A DNA stretch of 64,000 nucleotides from Microvirga sp. VF16 (GCF_016864375.1 NZ_CP069359.1:62001-126000), one strand, 5' to 3'. Counted from the first letter of the stretch, positions 49,553 to 59,337 are shown. Made by a program: numbers and translations. The notes: a model not told the origin generated them from the sequence alone.

Positions 49553-52012
49553 ATGGCACTCCTGGTCGCCATCGGCATTCTCGCAGGCGCCGCCCTCGCC
49601 TACGAGATCCTGCTAGCGCGCCTGTTCTCGATCCTGCTCTGGCACCATTTCGCCTACATGATTATCAGCGTGGCGCTGCTCGGGATTGGCGCCAGCGGCA
49701 CGGTCCTGGCCTTCGCACGAGGAGCACACACCTCATCATCCTTTGGCGTCGGCTTCACCGGCTGCGCCGTGTTGTTCGCGGTCTCCACTGTCGGAGGCTT
49801 TGCGCTCGCACAGCGGGTGCCGTTCAATCCACTCGAGGTGACCTGGGATGTTCACCAGCAGCTTCATCTGGCGCGGATTTGCCTGTTGCTGACCCTGCCC
49901 TTTTTTGCCTCCGGTGCCGCAATCGGGTTGGCGTTCACCCAGGGCAGCGATCGGATTGCCGCGATCTATCGCGCGGATCTGCTCGGCGCCGGTGCCGGTG
50001 CGCTGCTGATTGTCGCCCTGCTGTACGTGCTTCCACCGCAGGATTGCCTGCGGATCATTGGCGGGCTGGGCTTCGTTGCCGCCGCACTGACCGCATGGGA
50101 CAGGGGCGCTCGCCGTTCGGCTGCTGCGTTGGCTGCCCTTGCGGTAATCTCGTCGGCTGCCTGGCCATCGTCATGGCTGCAGCTCCAGCCCTCACCGTAC
50201 AAGGGCCTGAGCGTAGCCTTGACCGCCCCCGATGCCCATGTCCTGGCGCAGCGGTCTAGTCCATTGGGGCTGCTGACGGTGGTCGAAAGCCCGGTTGTTT
50301 CGTTCCGTTATGCTCCCGGGCTCAGCCTCGGCGCCACGTCGGAGCCACCACCGCAGCTGGGTGTCTTCACGGATGCCGAAGCGCTGACCGTCATCACCCG
50401 CTTTACGGGTGACAAGAGTGCGCTCGACTATCTCGATCAGCAGATCACAGCACTGCCGTACCACCTCCTCAAAACGCCACGCACGCTGATCCTCGGGGCG
50501 GGAGGAGGCGCCGACGTGCTCAGCGCTCTGTACCATGGCGCAGCACACATCGATGCGCTTGAGCTCAATCCGGACTTGGTCGACTTGGTGCGGGGGCCAT
50601 TCTCGGCTTTGGCCGGAGGGATCTATCGGCGCGAGGATGTCACAGTGCACATCGCCGAAGCCCGCAGCTTTGTCGAGGCGAGTGGGCAGCGTTGGGATTT
50701 GATCCAGCTGGCACTCCTCGATTCGTTCACGGCGGCCGCGGCCGGTGTTCAGGCTCTTGGGGAGAGTCCACTCTACACGGTGGAAGCGCTTCAGGCTTAT
50801 TATGGGCATCTCGCCCCCGGCGGGCTGCTGGCCATCACGCGCTGGCTGCTCACGCCGCCCCGCGATGCCATCAAACTGTTCGCCACTGCCGCTGTGGCTC
50901 TCGAGCAAAGGGGTGTCTCATCCCCCGGCGCTCAGCTGGCGATGATCCATAGCTGGAACACGGCAACATTATTGATGAAGAACGGGCCGTTCAATGCCGC
51001 CGAGATCGCCGCGATCCGGGCTTTCGTCGAAGCCCGTTCCTTCGACGTGGCTTGGTACCCGGGCATGGTCGAGGCAGAGGCGAACCGGTTCAACCAAGGG
51101 GCCGAGCCGTATCTGTACCGCGCCGCCCTGGCGCTGCTTGGCCCGGCGCGGGAGCGCTTCCTGAACGACTACAAGTTCTACATCACCCCGGCGACCGATG
51201 ACCGGCCCTACTTTTTCCGCTCGTTCAAATGGGCGCTGTTGCCCGAGCTTTTGGCCCGGCGCGCTCAGGGTGGGCTGACCCAAGTGGATGCGGGCTATCT
51301 GGTCGTGCTCGCCACGCTCCTGCAATCGGCAGTCGCGAGCTTGGTCCTCATCCTGTTGCCGCTGGCGGTGTTGCGCGCCAGACACCGGCATCGCAAGCCT
51401 GGAACCGTGGCACGGTGGCAGGTCGTGCTTTACTTTTTGGCTCTCGGCTTTGGGTTCATCTTCATTGAAATCAGCTTCATTCAACGCTTTACATTGTTCC
51501 TTGGCCATCCACTTGCGGCGATTGCCGTGGTCCTAGCCGCCTTCCTGGTCTTCGCTGGTCTTGGCAGTGGCATCGCGGCACCCCTCGCTTTGCGTCGACG
51601 AGCGGTCATCGTGATTGCTGTGGCAGGCATCATCGCATTCGCTGGGATTTATCTGATTGGATTACCTGTCCTGCTGCCGAGCCTCGTCAGCTTGCCCGCT
51701 CCACTCAAAACGGCGATCACCCTTGTGCTGATCGCGCCCCTGGGCTTCGTGATGGGTCTCCCATTTCCACTTGGCCTGGAGCGGGTATCCGCAGAGGCTC
51801 CTGACCTGGTGCCATGGGCTTGGGGTATCAATGGCTGTGCCTCTGTGGTCGGGGCTGTCCTCGCGAGTATCCTTGCAATGCACATCGGTTTAACTCTCGT
51901 CATCTGCTTGGCGCTCGCGCTCTATGCTGTTGCGGCACTGACGCTCATGCCGGGAACACCTCGAACTCTCAAAGAGACCTTGTCAGGCTCTGATGCCTCA
52001 CGAGCGCTGTAG
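49553..52012 (+). CDS. Membrane protein with spermidine-synthase-like domain
   Basis: 819 residues. About six N-terminal helices (residues 1-215) precede a Rossmann-fold spermidine-synthase-like domain (about 290-530) with LILGAGGGADVLSALYHGA, IDALELNPDLVDLVRG and LIQLALLDSFTAAAAGV; six or more C-terminal helices (from about 580) follow. Catalytic Asp of true spermidine synthases (in a DSxxP-like loop) corresponds to the LLDSF region, which lacks the Pro. Such proteins are poorly understood. Tight pairing with the exported PIMT suggests the two work together. Confidence 0.8.
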   Translation: MALLVAIGILAGAALAYEILLARLFSILLWHHFAYMIISVALLGIGASGTVLAFARGAHTSSSFGVGFTGCAVLFAVSTVGGFALAQRVPFNPLEVTWDVHQQLHLARICLLLTLPFFASGAAIGLAFTQGSDRIAAIYRADLLGAGAGALLIVALLYVLPPQDCLRIIGGLGFVAAALTAWDRGARRSAAALAALAVISSAAWPSSWLQLQPSPYKGLSVALTAPDAHVLAQRSSPLGLLTVVESPVVSFRYAPGLSLGATSEPPPQLGVFTDAEALTVITRFTGDKSALDYLDQQITALPYHLLKTPRTLILGAGGGADVLSALYHGAAHIDALELNPDLVDLVRGPFSALAGGIYRREDVTVHIAEARSFVEASGQRWDLIQLALLDSFTAAAAGVQALGESPLYTVEALQAYYGHLAPGGLLAITRWLLTPPRDAIKLFATAAVALEQRGVSSPGAQLAMIHSWNTATLLMKNGPFNAAEIAAIRAFVEARSFDVAWYPGMVEAEANRFNQGAEPYLYRAALALLGPARERFLNDYKFYITPATDDRPYFFRSFKWALLPELLARRAQGGLTQVDAGYLVVLATLLQSAVASLVLILLPLAVLRARHRHRKPGTVARWQVVLYFLALGFGFIFIEISFIQRFTLFLGHPLAAIAVVLAAFLVFAGLGSGIAAPLALRRRAVIVIAVAGIIAFAGIYLIGLPVLLPSLVSLPAPLKTAITLVLIAPLGFVMGLPFPLGLERVSAEAPDLVPWAWGINGCASVVGAVLASILAMHIGLTLVICLALALYAVAALTLMPGTPRTLKETLSGSDASRAL

Positions 52013-52134
52013 GGGCCAACACGACCTACAGCAGGACGACAAGGCAGGTCCCTCACTCATGCAGGACGGGTTCCGACCGCTCCGCACCTCAGCTACGGAT
52101 ATCGCGCAGGAGGATGAGCTTGATCAGTCCGCTT

Positions 52135-52234
52135 GGCTCTGTTGCAGTAACTTCGTGAGACACAATCCGTAGCGTGCCGGCCGCGTTCTGCAGGCACTAT
52201 ATCCTGTGGCTCGACACGTTAATGCAACAGAGCC
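52135..52234. mobile_element. 100-bp miniature element with IS6-type ends
   Basis: GGCTCTGTTGCA at 52135-52146 and its exact complement at 52223-52234. This sequence is a classic IS6-family terminal repeat. Interior is 76 bp without coding. It interrupts the reading of a Tn3 transposase relic on its right. No 8-bp target duplication is seen. Confidence 0.7.
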
Positions 52235-52490
52235 GGCAGTAGATAGGTGTCGAAGCGCTGGTAGTTGCGCGTGCCCTCGACCCAGATGTCGCCGGAGCGC
52301 AGGCGATCCCGCAGCACGGCAAACACGGCCGTCTCGTACAGCCGCCGGTCCGGCTGCCCAGACTCCATGATTAGCTGCTGCCAGGTCTTCGGAAGGAATG
52401 ACATGGGAGGCTTCTGGGGCAACTCCCGACGACGAGAGCGGAGGCTATCCCGGACTATGTTAAGCGCCGCAAGAACAGGGTTGAGCCGGC
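52235..52490 (-). pseudogene. Tn3-family transposase internal fragment
   Basis: Encodes LPKTWQQLIMESGQPDRRLY, then ETAVFAVLRDRLRSGDIWVE and QRFDTYLLP, an internal stretch of TnpA from Tn3-family elements. Bounded on the left by the 100-bp IS6-type miniature element and on the right by a full IS6 element. Confidence 0.75.
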
Positions 52491-53316
52491 GGTTCTGTCG
52501 CAACTCTTTCTTTCCTGTCGTTGGGCTATGGCCTGCGCTGATAGGAGAGGATGACGCGGGATGTTCAAGGGCAGGCAATTCGATCGGTCGGTCATCCTGC
52601 TATGCGTGCGGTGGTATCTCGCTTACAACCTCAGCCTGCGTGATCTCGAGGAGATGATGGCCGAGCGCAGCATCTCTGTTGATCACGCTACGATCCATCG
52701 CTGGACCGTACGCTATGCGCCGCTGTTGCTTGAACGATTCAACCTCCGCAAGCGGGCCGTCAGTGGCAGGTGGCACGTCGACGAGACGTATATCAAAGTC
52801 CGTGGTCGATGGATGTACCTTTACCGCGCTATCGACAGCAACGGAGATACCGTCGAGTTCCGGTTCAGCGAAAGGCGCAATCTCACTGCCGCCAAGCACT
52901 TCCTGAGCCGAGCGCTGAAGCGCCATGGCCGCCCGGAACGGATCGTCATCGACGGCAGCCAGACCAACCGGGAAGCGATCCTGGCCTGCGATACGGCAAA
53001 CCGACTGCAGGATCGGTCAAGGCGTAAGCTCAAGCCGATCCGGATCGGACAAAGCCGATACTTGAATAATCGGATCGAACAGGACCATCGGCGCATCAAG
53101 CGCCGAGTACGACCGATGCTCGGTTTCAAGTCCATGGACAGTGCTCGCGCGATTCTCAGCGGGATCGAGATGATCCACATGATCCGCAAAGGACAGGCGA
53201 AATGCGCCGGGAATCCGCGACCGTCGCTCGCGGAGCAGTTCGAGTGGCTCGCTGCATAAGCAGTTGCAAGCCACTCCGGCATCTTTCTGTCCGCAGCCAA
53301 AATTTGCGACAAAACC
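52491..53316 (+). mobile_element. IS6-family element, 826 bp
   Basis: Terminal repeats GGTTCTGTCGCAA (52491) and the complement of GGTTTTGTCGCAA (to 53316), 12 of 13 matching. Size is normal for IS6. No matching 8-bp duplication flanks it (GAGCCGGC versus CGCCAAGA), so it probably arose by a deletion or cointegrate event that removed the 5' part of groEL. Confidence 0.88.
52561..53259 (+). CDS. IS6-family transposase (IS240/IS26 type)
   Basis: 232 residues: LLCVRWYLAYNLSLRDLEEM, HTH segment ISVDHATIHRWTVRYAP, catalytic Asp in GRWHVDETYIKVRG, Asp in RIVIDGSQTNREA and Glu in YLNNRIEQDHRRIKRRVRPM. Complete frame with all catalytic residues. It differs clearly from the intron-split IS6 at 31475. 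Confidence 0.95.
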   Translation: MFKGRQFDRSVILLCVRWYLAYNLSLRDLEEMMAERSISVDHATIHRWTVRYAPLLLERFNLRKRAVSGRWHVDETYIKVRGRWMYLYRAIDSNGDTVEFRFSERRNLTAAKHFLSRALKRHGRPERIVIDGSQTNREAILACDTANRLQDRSRRKLKPIRIGQSRYLNNRIEQDHRRIKRRVRPMLGFKSMDSARAILSGIEMIHMIRKGQAKCAGNPRPSLAEQFEWLAA

Positions 53317-54562
53317 CGCCAAGAAGGTTGGCTCGTCCGAAGAAATCGCCCAGATCGGCACCATCTCCGCCAACGGCGATGCCGAGGTCGGCCGCATGCT
53401 GGCGGAGGCCATGCAGAAGGTCGGCAACGAGGGTGTCATTACGGTCGAAGAAGCCAAGACGGCTGCGACAGAACTCGACGTCGTCGAGGGCATGCAGTTC
53501 GACCGCGGCTATCTCTCGCCGTACTTCATTACCAACGCCGAGAAGATGATCGCGGAGCTCGAGGATCCCTACATCCTCATCCACGAGAAGAAACTCTCCT
53601 CGCTCCAAGCTCTGCTGCCGATCCTCGAGGCGGTCGTTCAGACCGGCAAGCCGCTGTTGATCATTGCGGAAGATATCGAGGGCGAGGCTCTGGCCACCCT
53701 CGTGGTCAACAAGCTGCGTGGTGGCCTCAAGATCGCCGCCGTTAAGGCGCCGGGCTTCGGCGATCGCCGCAAGGCCATGCTTGAGGACATCGCCGTCCTC
53801 ACCGCCGGTCAGACGATCTCCGAAGACCTCGGCATCAAGCTTGAGAATGTCACGCTGGACATGCTCGGGCGAGCCAAGACCGTGCGGGTGGAGAAGGAAA
53901 ACACCACCATTGTCAGCGGAGCCGGTGACCGGCGGGACATCGAGGCACGTATTCAGCAGATCAAGGCGCAGATCGAGGAGACCACCTCGGATTACGACCG
54001 TGAGAAGCTGCAGGAGCGCCTCGCCAAGCTCGCCGGCGGTGTCGCGGTGATTCATGTCGGCGGGAGCACCGAGATCGAAGTGAAGGAGAAGAAGGATCGT
54101 GTCGACGATGCGCTGCACGCCACGAAGGCTGCGGTGGAAGAGGGCATCGTGCCCGGCGGTGGCACCGCACTGCTGCGCGCCAAGGCGGCGGTCGCCAAGC
54201 TGAAGAGTGACAACCCGGACATTCAGGCCGGCATTAACATCGTGCTGCGGGCGCTGGAGGCTCCGATCCGCCAGATCGCCGAGAATGCCGGCGTCGAGGG
54301 CTCGATCGTGGTCGGCAAGATCACAGATAATACCGGCTCTGAAACCTTCGGGTTTGATGCCCAGACCGAGGAATTCGTTGATTTGCTCCATGCCGGCATT
54401 GTCGATCCAGCGAAGGTCGTGCGCACGGCCCTCCAGGATGCGTCTTCGGTCGCCGGCCTCCTCGTCATCACCGAGGCTATGGTCGCCGAAATGCCGAAAA
54501 AGGAAGCCGCTCCTGCGATGCCAGGTGGTGGCATGGGCGGCATGGGAGGCATGGACTTCTAA
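53317..54562 (+). pseudogene. groEL: groEL, N-terminally truncated by IS6
   Basis: Chaperonin GroEL lacking about its first 130 residues. Recognisable sequence starts at AKKVGSSEEIAQIGTISANG, directly at the IS6 right end, and continues to the C-terminal GGMGGMGGMDF. Thus the apical domain and the C-terminal equatorial half remain, but the N-terminal equatorial part with the GDGTT ATP-binding loop is lost, so a working ring is not expected. An ATG inside IS6-derived sequence could start translation in frame. No groES is present upstream. It must have been a secondary copy. Confidence 0.9.
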
Positions 54563-54590
54563 GTCCTGCTCCCACCATCCAACTGGAACG

Positions 54591-54615
54591 GCCCCGGATT
54601 GCTCCGGGGCTTTTT
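54591..54615 (+). terminator. Rho-independent terminator of groEL
   Basis: GCCCCGGA-TTGC-TCCGGGGC followed by TTTTT, 29 bp after the groEL stop. Confidence 0.92.
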
Positions 54616-54747
54616 CGTTTGTGTTGTGAATTCTCTATAGGCGATCACACAGGCGAAGATTGGACGGACAGGTGCGCCGCACTACGCGGGCTGTGAGACC
54701 AGGTCGCTACCGTTCTTCGTCCAACCACGCCCGAGGCAATAGTCGCG

Positions 54748-55068
54748 TCAGCGCTTATTCAGCGGGACCACGTTGGATCCGGCCGTGTTGTTGCCCTTGG
54801 GCGGTTTGACCTTGCTGAGGAGGGTGGGCGAGACATTCCACTTCTGCCCAGTATCGGTGATCACCGTCACTGTCTTCTTGTTGTAGCGCGTCAACATGCC
54901 CTCGAGTGGGCCCTGGCCGGGAGGCTGGAAGGTGACCCGGTCCCCAATCTTGAACTCCAGCATCTCCACATGAGCGCGCATCTGGTCGAGAAAGCGCAGG
55001 CGCTCGACGATGCGGTGATTGAGATCGATCAACTCGGCCTCGGTCAGCTGGTCAATGTCGATCTTCAT
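54748..55068 (-). CDS. Hypothetical protein with SH3/KOW-like C-terminus
   Basis: 106 residues. An N-terminal helix (LTEAELIDLNHRIVERLRFL) precedes a beta-rich region, FKIGDRVTFQPPGQGPLEGM and NKKTVTVITDTGQKWNVSP, which looks like an SH3-like barrel as in KOW proteins. Start at 55068. Similar small proteins occur on mobile DNA with topoisomerase and helicase genes, but I do not recognise a named family. Confidence 0.6.
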   Translation of the reverse strand: MKIDIDQLTEAELIDLNHRIVERLRFLDQMRAHVEMLEFKIGDRVTFQPPGQGPLEGMLTRYNKKTVTVITDTGQKWNVSPTLLSKVKPPKGNNTAGSNVVPLNKR

Positions 55069-55379
55069 AGAGGTGCCATATGATAGAGCCGGGCTAGATC
55101 ATCGAGCGAATGTCTGGCTTGCGCTTCTGCCTGTCAAGCGCCCGACGCCGCTTCCAGGTGGGGTCAACCTCCGCTCATCAGATGGTGCTCACTCTGGAGC
55201 GCCGGGTAGATCCGGCGACAGCCAGGCCTCGTCCGCACAATCAACGTGCTGGTGCGCCCTGAACGCGTGCCCGTCCTGTGCCCACTCAATCGGCCAAATC
55301 CGCTGTGCCAAGGAAGTAGGGGCAGAGACAGGTGGAGCAATTTGAGGAGCAGGCCTTTAGACGTCCTCAGAACATTTGA
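55069..55379. other. Intergenic stretch
   Basis: 311 bp between the hypothetical gene and the topoisomerase stop. Nothing recognised. Confidence 0.5.
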
Positions 55380-57827
55380 TTAGTCGTCTCTGCCGGAAGC
55401 TACAGTGCGGGATCGTGTGCGGCGACGAGAGACCTCGGTTCTTGTCTCTGTAGGTCTCCTTGCAGACGCAGGCACCCGCTTATGTCCATCACTACTATTG
55501 CCCGCCCGAACAGCTGGAAGCCGACCTTTGGGACTGACAGTCCGGTTCTTTGTCTGAGGATACTGTGCCTTTGGTGAATGCTCGTCGAGAAAAGCGCGGC
55601 ACGCCGTGAAATTGGTGATCACTTCTGGTGGGCACTCGATTGCGTGCTGTTCGGCAAGCGACCGAGCATAGCGCACCATCGCTTCGCTTGGAGAGCGAGG
55701 GCCCGTTTGCGGGGCCTCCGCCGGTTTGGAAGATCGCGACGGAGCATGCTGGTCAAGGAAGGCTCGGCAGATTGCGCTATTGCTTTTGAGCCCGCGGGGC
55801 AGTTTCAAGCCACGCTGGGCGGCAATCGATGTTGCGAAAGCAATCATCGCCTTCGTTGGAGGCTTTCCATCCGCTGTGAAGGGCGCCGGGAGACACGCTG
55901 GATCCAGAGCAACAGTGTCCGACTGTCCAATCGTCGTAATCAGCTCTCTGACACGACTGCGGGTTCGCTCCTGATAGGCTGTGGCTCTGCCAATCGCCTC
56001 AGTTCGCGTGGATGCACGCCCGATCTCAGCCAGATCCGCCTCGAACATCGCCCGGCCAACCGGGTCGCCATAGGCGGGAAAAACACGCCGGACGGCTGCA
56101 ATGAACGCGAGACCAACTTCCGTCACTTGGATCGGCGGATCCTTACCCTTCAGCAACTCAACATACTGACTCTTCTGGAGCTTCGGCAGGATCGTGTCAC
56201 GGGTCGCCGCGGTTCCGAGCCCCTTGGGCTCGTTTGGGTTCGCCGGGTTCTCGAGAGCAGCTTTGAGTGTTGGGTCTTCCACCTGATCGACGAGGCGGCC
56301 CATCACGACCGGCAACTCGCCGCGCGTGATCCGCCGTGGTGGCTCGGTCTTGGCCGTCTCAATTCGAGCGTCAGTTGCCTTCCCAGGCTCGTTGTCGCGG
56401 ACAGGCGGGAGGCGTCCGGTGGTGGGCTCCTCGTCCGGCTTGGCCTTGCCCGGAACAGCCTCATTCTCCTCGTCAGCCTCGGCTCCATAGACAGCGCGCC
56501 AGCCCGGAGACTTGATCACGCTGCCGCTGATCGAAAACCGCTTGGAGCCAAGTGGGGTCGGGACCTGCACAGCAATGGTAGTCCGAGCATCGATACCATC
56601 GGGCAGGTGGGCCGCCAGGAAGCTCTTGGCGACCAACTCCCAGAGGCGAAGATGATCTCCGCTGATGCTCCCTAGCTGGGGCACCTTGCGCAGCGGCACG
56701 ATGGCGTGGTGCTCGCCAGGATCCTTGACGTAATGGCCCTTGTTGCCCTTGCGGAACACGAGGTTGCTCGCGGCTGGCACGAGGCTGGCAAGATCAGTCA
56801 GGGCCCCGACAACACTCGCGATCACAGCACTGGCATCGCCTGTCTGACTCTCGGGCAGGTGCTCGGATTCGGTGCGAGGATAGGTCAAGTAGCCCTGATC
56901 ATAGAGCTCCTGTGCCAGCTTGGCCGTGTGCTGAGGATCCCAGCCGAACCGCTTGGCGCAGCGACGGGCGAGGGTGTCTTTGGAGAACAGGCGAGGAGGC
57001 GTCCGGCGCACATCCTTCTGCTCGACACCAAGCGGACCTGACCAGGAGGCGGCTGCCTGCTGAATCGTTTCGGCCACCTGCTTGTCGAGGATCTTGTCTT
57101 TGGGAGCATGCCAGAGGGTGATCTCGGCTCCCCCGTCTGTCGCGACCGTCAGAGCAATCTTGAAATAGTCTTGCGGGACGAAGTCACGGATGCGCTTCTC
57201 GAGGTCAGCTAGGATCGCAAGCGTCGGAGTCTGCACACCGCCAAAGCGCCAGGGCTGCCGGAAGGCTGGTGGGCGCAGCCGCAAGGAGATGGCGCGAGTG
57301 CCATTAAGGCCGAGATGATAGTCCTCGTATTGGCGGCACAGAGCCTCGAGGTAGGCTGCATAGTCCCGCTCCCCCGAATCTGTCTCCTTGGCCATGGCCG
57401 CGAACGCTCGCCGGATCGAGACTTCATCTAGCGCTCCGAGCCTGAGACGATCCACCCGACCCCGATAGCCAAGATGTTCAAGCACCTCCCAGGCAATCAT
57501 CGAGCCCTCCCGGCCCGGGTCAGTGGCGATGATGACGCGCTCCACACCCTGGAGAGCCTGCCTGACCGCCTCGATCTTCGGCTTGTATGACTGCCCGGAG
57601 CGGCTAGTGCCGTATGTAACAGGAATACGGTCGAGCACGATCGGGAGCGTGTCAAAGCGCCAAGATTTCCACTCATCTCGAACATTGCCGGGTTCTTCGG
57701 CAGCCAAGAGATGGCCCTCGGCGGAGACGCAGACAGTGCTCGGCGATTTGAAAAACCGCTGCAGTTGGCGCATGGCCGACGGCTTCTCGAAGAAGAACAG
57801 CGTGCGCGGGGCTGATTGGGCGGTCAT
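55380..57827 (-). CDS. topB: DNA topoisomerase III (type IA)
   Basis: 815 residues. TOPRIM domain at the N-terminus (FFFEKPSAM, TDPGREGSMIAWEVLEHLGY with Asp103/Glu107), then the type IA core with catalytic Tyr316 in GYLTYPRTESEHLP, and LGTAATRDTILPKL. It decatenates DNA through single-strand passage and often partners with RecQ. The C-terminal 130 residues carry two copies of an AxxxFA/YARSxAxxxxxxxP...CRAFLDxHxP repeat and a basic tail instead of zinc fingers. Plasmid- or island-type TopB. Start at 57827. Confidence 0.93.
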   Translation of the reverse strand: MTAQSAPRTLFFFEKPSAMRQLQRFFKSPSTVCVSAEGHLLAAEEPGNVRDEWKSWRFDTLPIVLDRIPVTYGTSRSGQSYKPKIEAVRQALQGVERVIIATDPGREGSMIAWEVLEHLGYRGRVDRLRLGALDEVSIRRAFAAMAKETDSGERDYAAYLEALCRQYEDYHLGLNGTRAISLRLRPPAFRQPWRFGGVQTPTLAILADLEKRIRDFVPQDYFKIALTVATDGGAEITLWHAPKDKILDKQVAETIQQAAASWSGPLGVEQKDVRRTPPRLFSKDTLARRCAKRFGWDPQHTAKLAQELYDQGYLTYPRTESEHLPESQTGDASAVIASVVGALTDLASLVPAASNLVFRKGNKGHYVKDPGEHHAIVPLRKVPQLGSISGDHLRLWELVAKSFLAAHLPDGIDARTTIAVQVPTPLGSKRFSISGSVIKSPGWRAVYGAEADEENEAVPGKAKPDEEPTTGRLPPVRDNEPGKATDARIETAKTEPPRRITRGELPVVMGRLVDQVEDPTLKAALENPANPNEPKGLGTAATRDTILPKLQKSQYVELLKGKDPPIQVTEVGLAFIAAVRRVFPAYGDPVGRAMFEADLAEIGRASTRTEAIGRATAYQERTRSRVRELITTIGQSDTVALDPACLPAPFTADGKPPTKAMIAFATSIAAQRGLKLPRGLKSNSAICRAFLDQHAPSRSSKPAEAPQTGPRSPSEAMVRYARSLAEQHAIECPPEVITNFTACRAFLDEHSPKAQYPQTKNRTVSPKGRLPAVRAGNSSDGHKRVPASARRPTETRTEVSRRRTRSRTVASGRDD

Positions 57828-57829
57828 GA

Positions 57830-57889
57830 CCTACAATCATGCAATATCATTGTAACCTACAGCCCAAAGCGAGCGCAGGCCTACAATCA
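57830..57889. promoter_or_regulatory. Repeat-bearing region upstream of topB
   Basis: CCTACAATCA occurs at 57830 and again at 57880, 50 bp apart, with CCTACA between. TACAAT at 57832 and ATTGTA at 57849 make a loose palindrome over the start region. Suggestive of an operator for topB; regulator unknown. Confidence 0.35.
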
Positions 57890-57948
57890 AGAACGGATAG
57901 AGAACACTAGCTGCAGTGACATTGCTGGTCAACGGAAGGACGGGACTA

Positions 57949-58999
57949 GAGCACCGGACGGTTAAACGGACGCATATCCGGCCGCCCTGAGGAAGTTCCA
58001 ACACTCGTGCGGCTCGAAGAGATTGCAGATGTCGCCGAGGGCGCGCCAAAGCGCGTCAAAGGTTCGGGCTTCAGCTTTGCGCAGGTGTGCCTTGATCTTG
58101 GCGAAGGCCTGTTCAATGGGATTAAGATCGGGCGAATAAGCAGGCAGGAACAGAAACCAGGCTCCGCGTTGCTTCAGGCATTGGGCGGCCTTCTCGCTCT
58201 TGTGGGCAGCCAGGTTGTCGAGGATTACCACGTCGCCTTGGTGCAGCGTCGGCGCGAGCTGGGTCTCGATATAAGCCTCAAACGCCAACCGGGTGATCGG
58301 GCCATCAATCACCCACGGAGCGCTCAACTCGCTGCACCGTAGCCCGGCTACAAAGGTATGGGTTGTCCAGTGTCCAAAGGGAGCTTTCATGCGCAGGCGC
58401 TGGCCGCGGCGAGAACGTCCGCGCAGGCGCGTCATCTTGGTGTTGACGTACGTCTCATCGAGAAAGATCAAGCGGTGCGGCTCTTGGCGCATATGCGGCT
58501 GACGGTGGGTATGCCAGACGCGGCGCTCATCCCGCACGGCGGCGTGTGCGCATTCCGCCGCCATCAGGACTTTTTTATAGCTGAAGCCGCGGTGGCACAG
58601 AAAGCGCGAGAGCATTGCGGGAGCTGCCATCACCCCGTGTTCCTCCAGCAGCCTCGCGGCCAGTTCGGGCATGGTGATGGCGGGGTGGGCCTCGACCGTC
58701 TGGATCAGGAAGCTCTCATAAGCCACCAGCTTGCCGCGTCCGGGCGGGCGGCCTTGCCGGGCCGGCGCCGGCGAGCCGGTGTCCCGCGTTCGCCGCACCA
58801 GCTTGATGGCCAAGCTCTCGCTGACGTCAAAGTGCTCGGCTGCCGCTCGGCAGGAATGACCGGCCTCGACAAAGTCGGCGACGCGCACCCGCAGATCCAG
58901 GGAATAGCAATGACCCATGATCCACCTCCCGTTCCAGCAAGTGAATCACGGATCGCGCCAGCCCAAAACCCCGGGAGTCGGATTTCCAGTCCGGTGCTC
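57949..58999 (-). mobile_element. IS630-family element (type B), 1051 bp, copy 2
   Basis: Identical ends and length to 28769-29819, same orientation, TA at 57947-57948 and 59000-59001. It lies between topB and the giant helicase gene and may have separated topB from its original upstream neighbour or promoter. Confidence 0.94.
57962..58918 (-). CDS. IS630-type B transposase, copy 2
   Basis: 318 residues, same as 28782-29738 except for isolated changes such as Ala in place of Val in VVILDNLAAHKSE. Catalytic acidic residues intact. Confidence 0.94.
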   Translation of the reverse strand: MGHCYSLDLRVRVADFVEAGHSCRAAAEHFDVSESLAIKLVRRTRDTGSPAPARQGRPPGRGKLVAYESFLIQTVEAHPAITMPELAARLLEEHGVMAAPAMLSRFLCHRGFSYKKVLMAAECAHAAVRDERRVWHTHRQPHMRQEPHRLIFLDETYVNTKMTRLRGRSRRGQRLRMKAPFGHWTTHTFVAGLRCSELSAPWVIDGPITRLAFEAYIETQLAPTLHQGDVVILDNLAAHKSEKAAQCLKQRGAWFLFLPAYSPDLNPIEQAFAKIKAHLRKAEARTFDALWRALGDICNLFEPHECWNFLRAAGYASV

Positions 59000-59337
59000 T
59001 AGAGGCTGAGCAGCGCTAACAGTGCTCTCAGCGAACTGCGGATACGGCTCGTTCTGATGTCCTCAGAGCCTGTACGGCAGAAGCGGGAACAAATGTGCCT
59101 GTCACGGGCTGCACTCGGGATGCCGGCCAGTAAGCTCGCTTCAAGTGTATAGCTGATCGCAGAGTGTTTAGACCAAACTCTCAATTGTATGAACAGCGCT
59201 ACCTCGACTTCCCTAAGCGAAGATAACCATACCTTGCTAAGCTTCGTCGCAACAATGTTTTATCTCTAGCGTCCACCCATCTGTCGTGCTTATTTCGCAA
59301 AATCAGGAACTTGATATCGTAGACAGAAGACAGGCGC
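59000..59337. other. Promoter-side stretch before the giant helicase gene
   Basis: 338 bp; no gene recognised. It must hold the promoter of the following gene unless transcription comes from IS630. Confidence 0.5.

Noticed and set aside
54616..54747. CRISPR or other repeat arrays
   Set aside because: No regularly spaced direct repeats were found here or anywhere in the window; the short repeats noted occur only twice.
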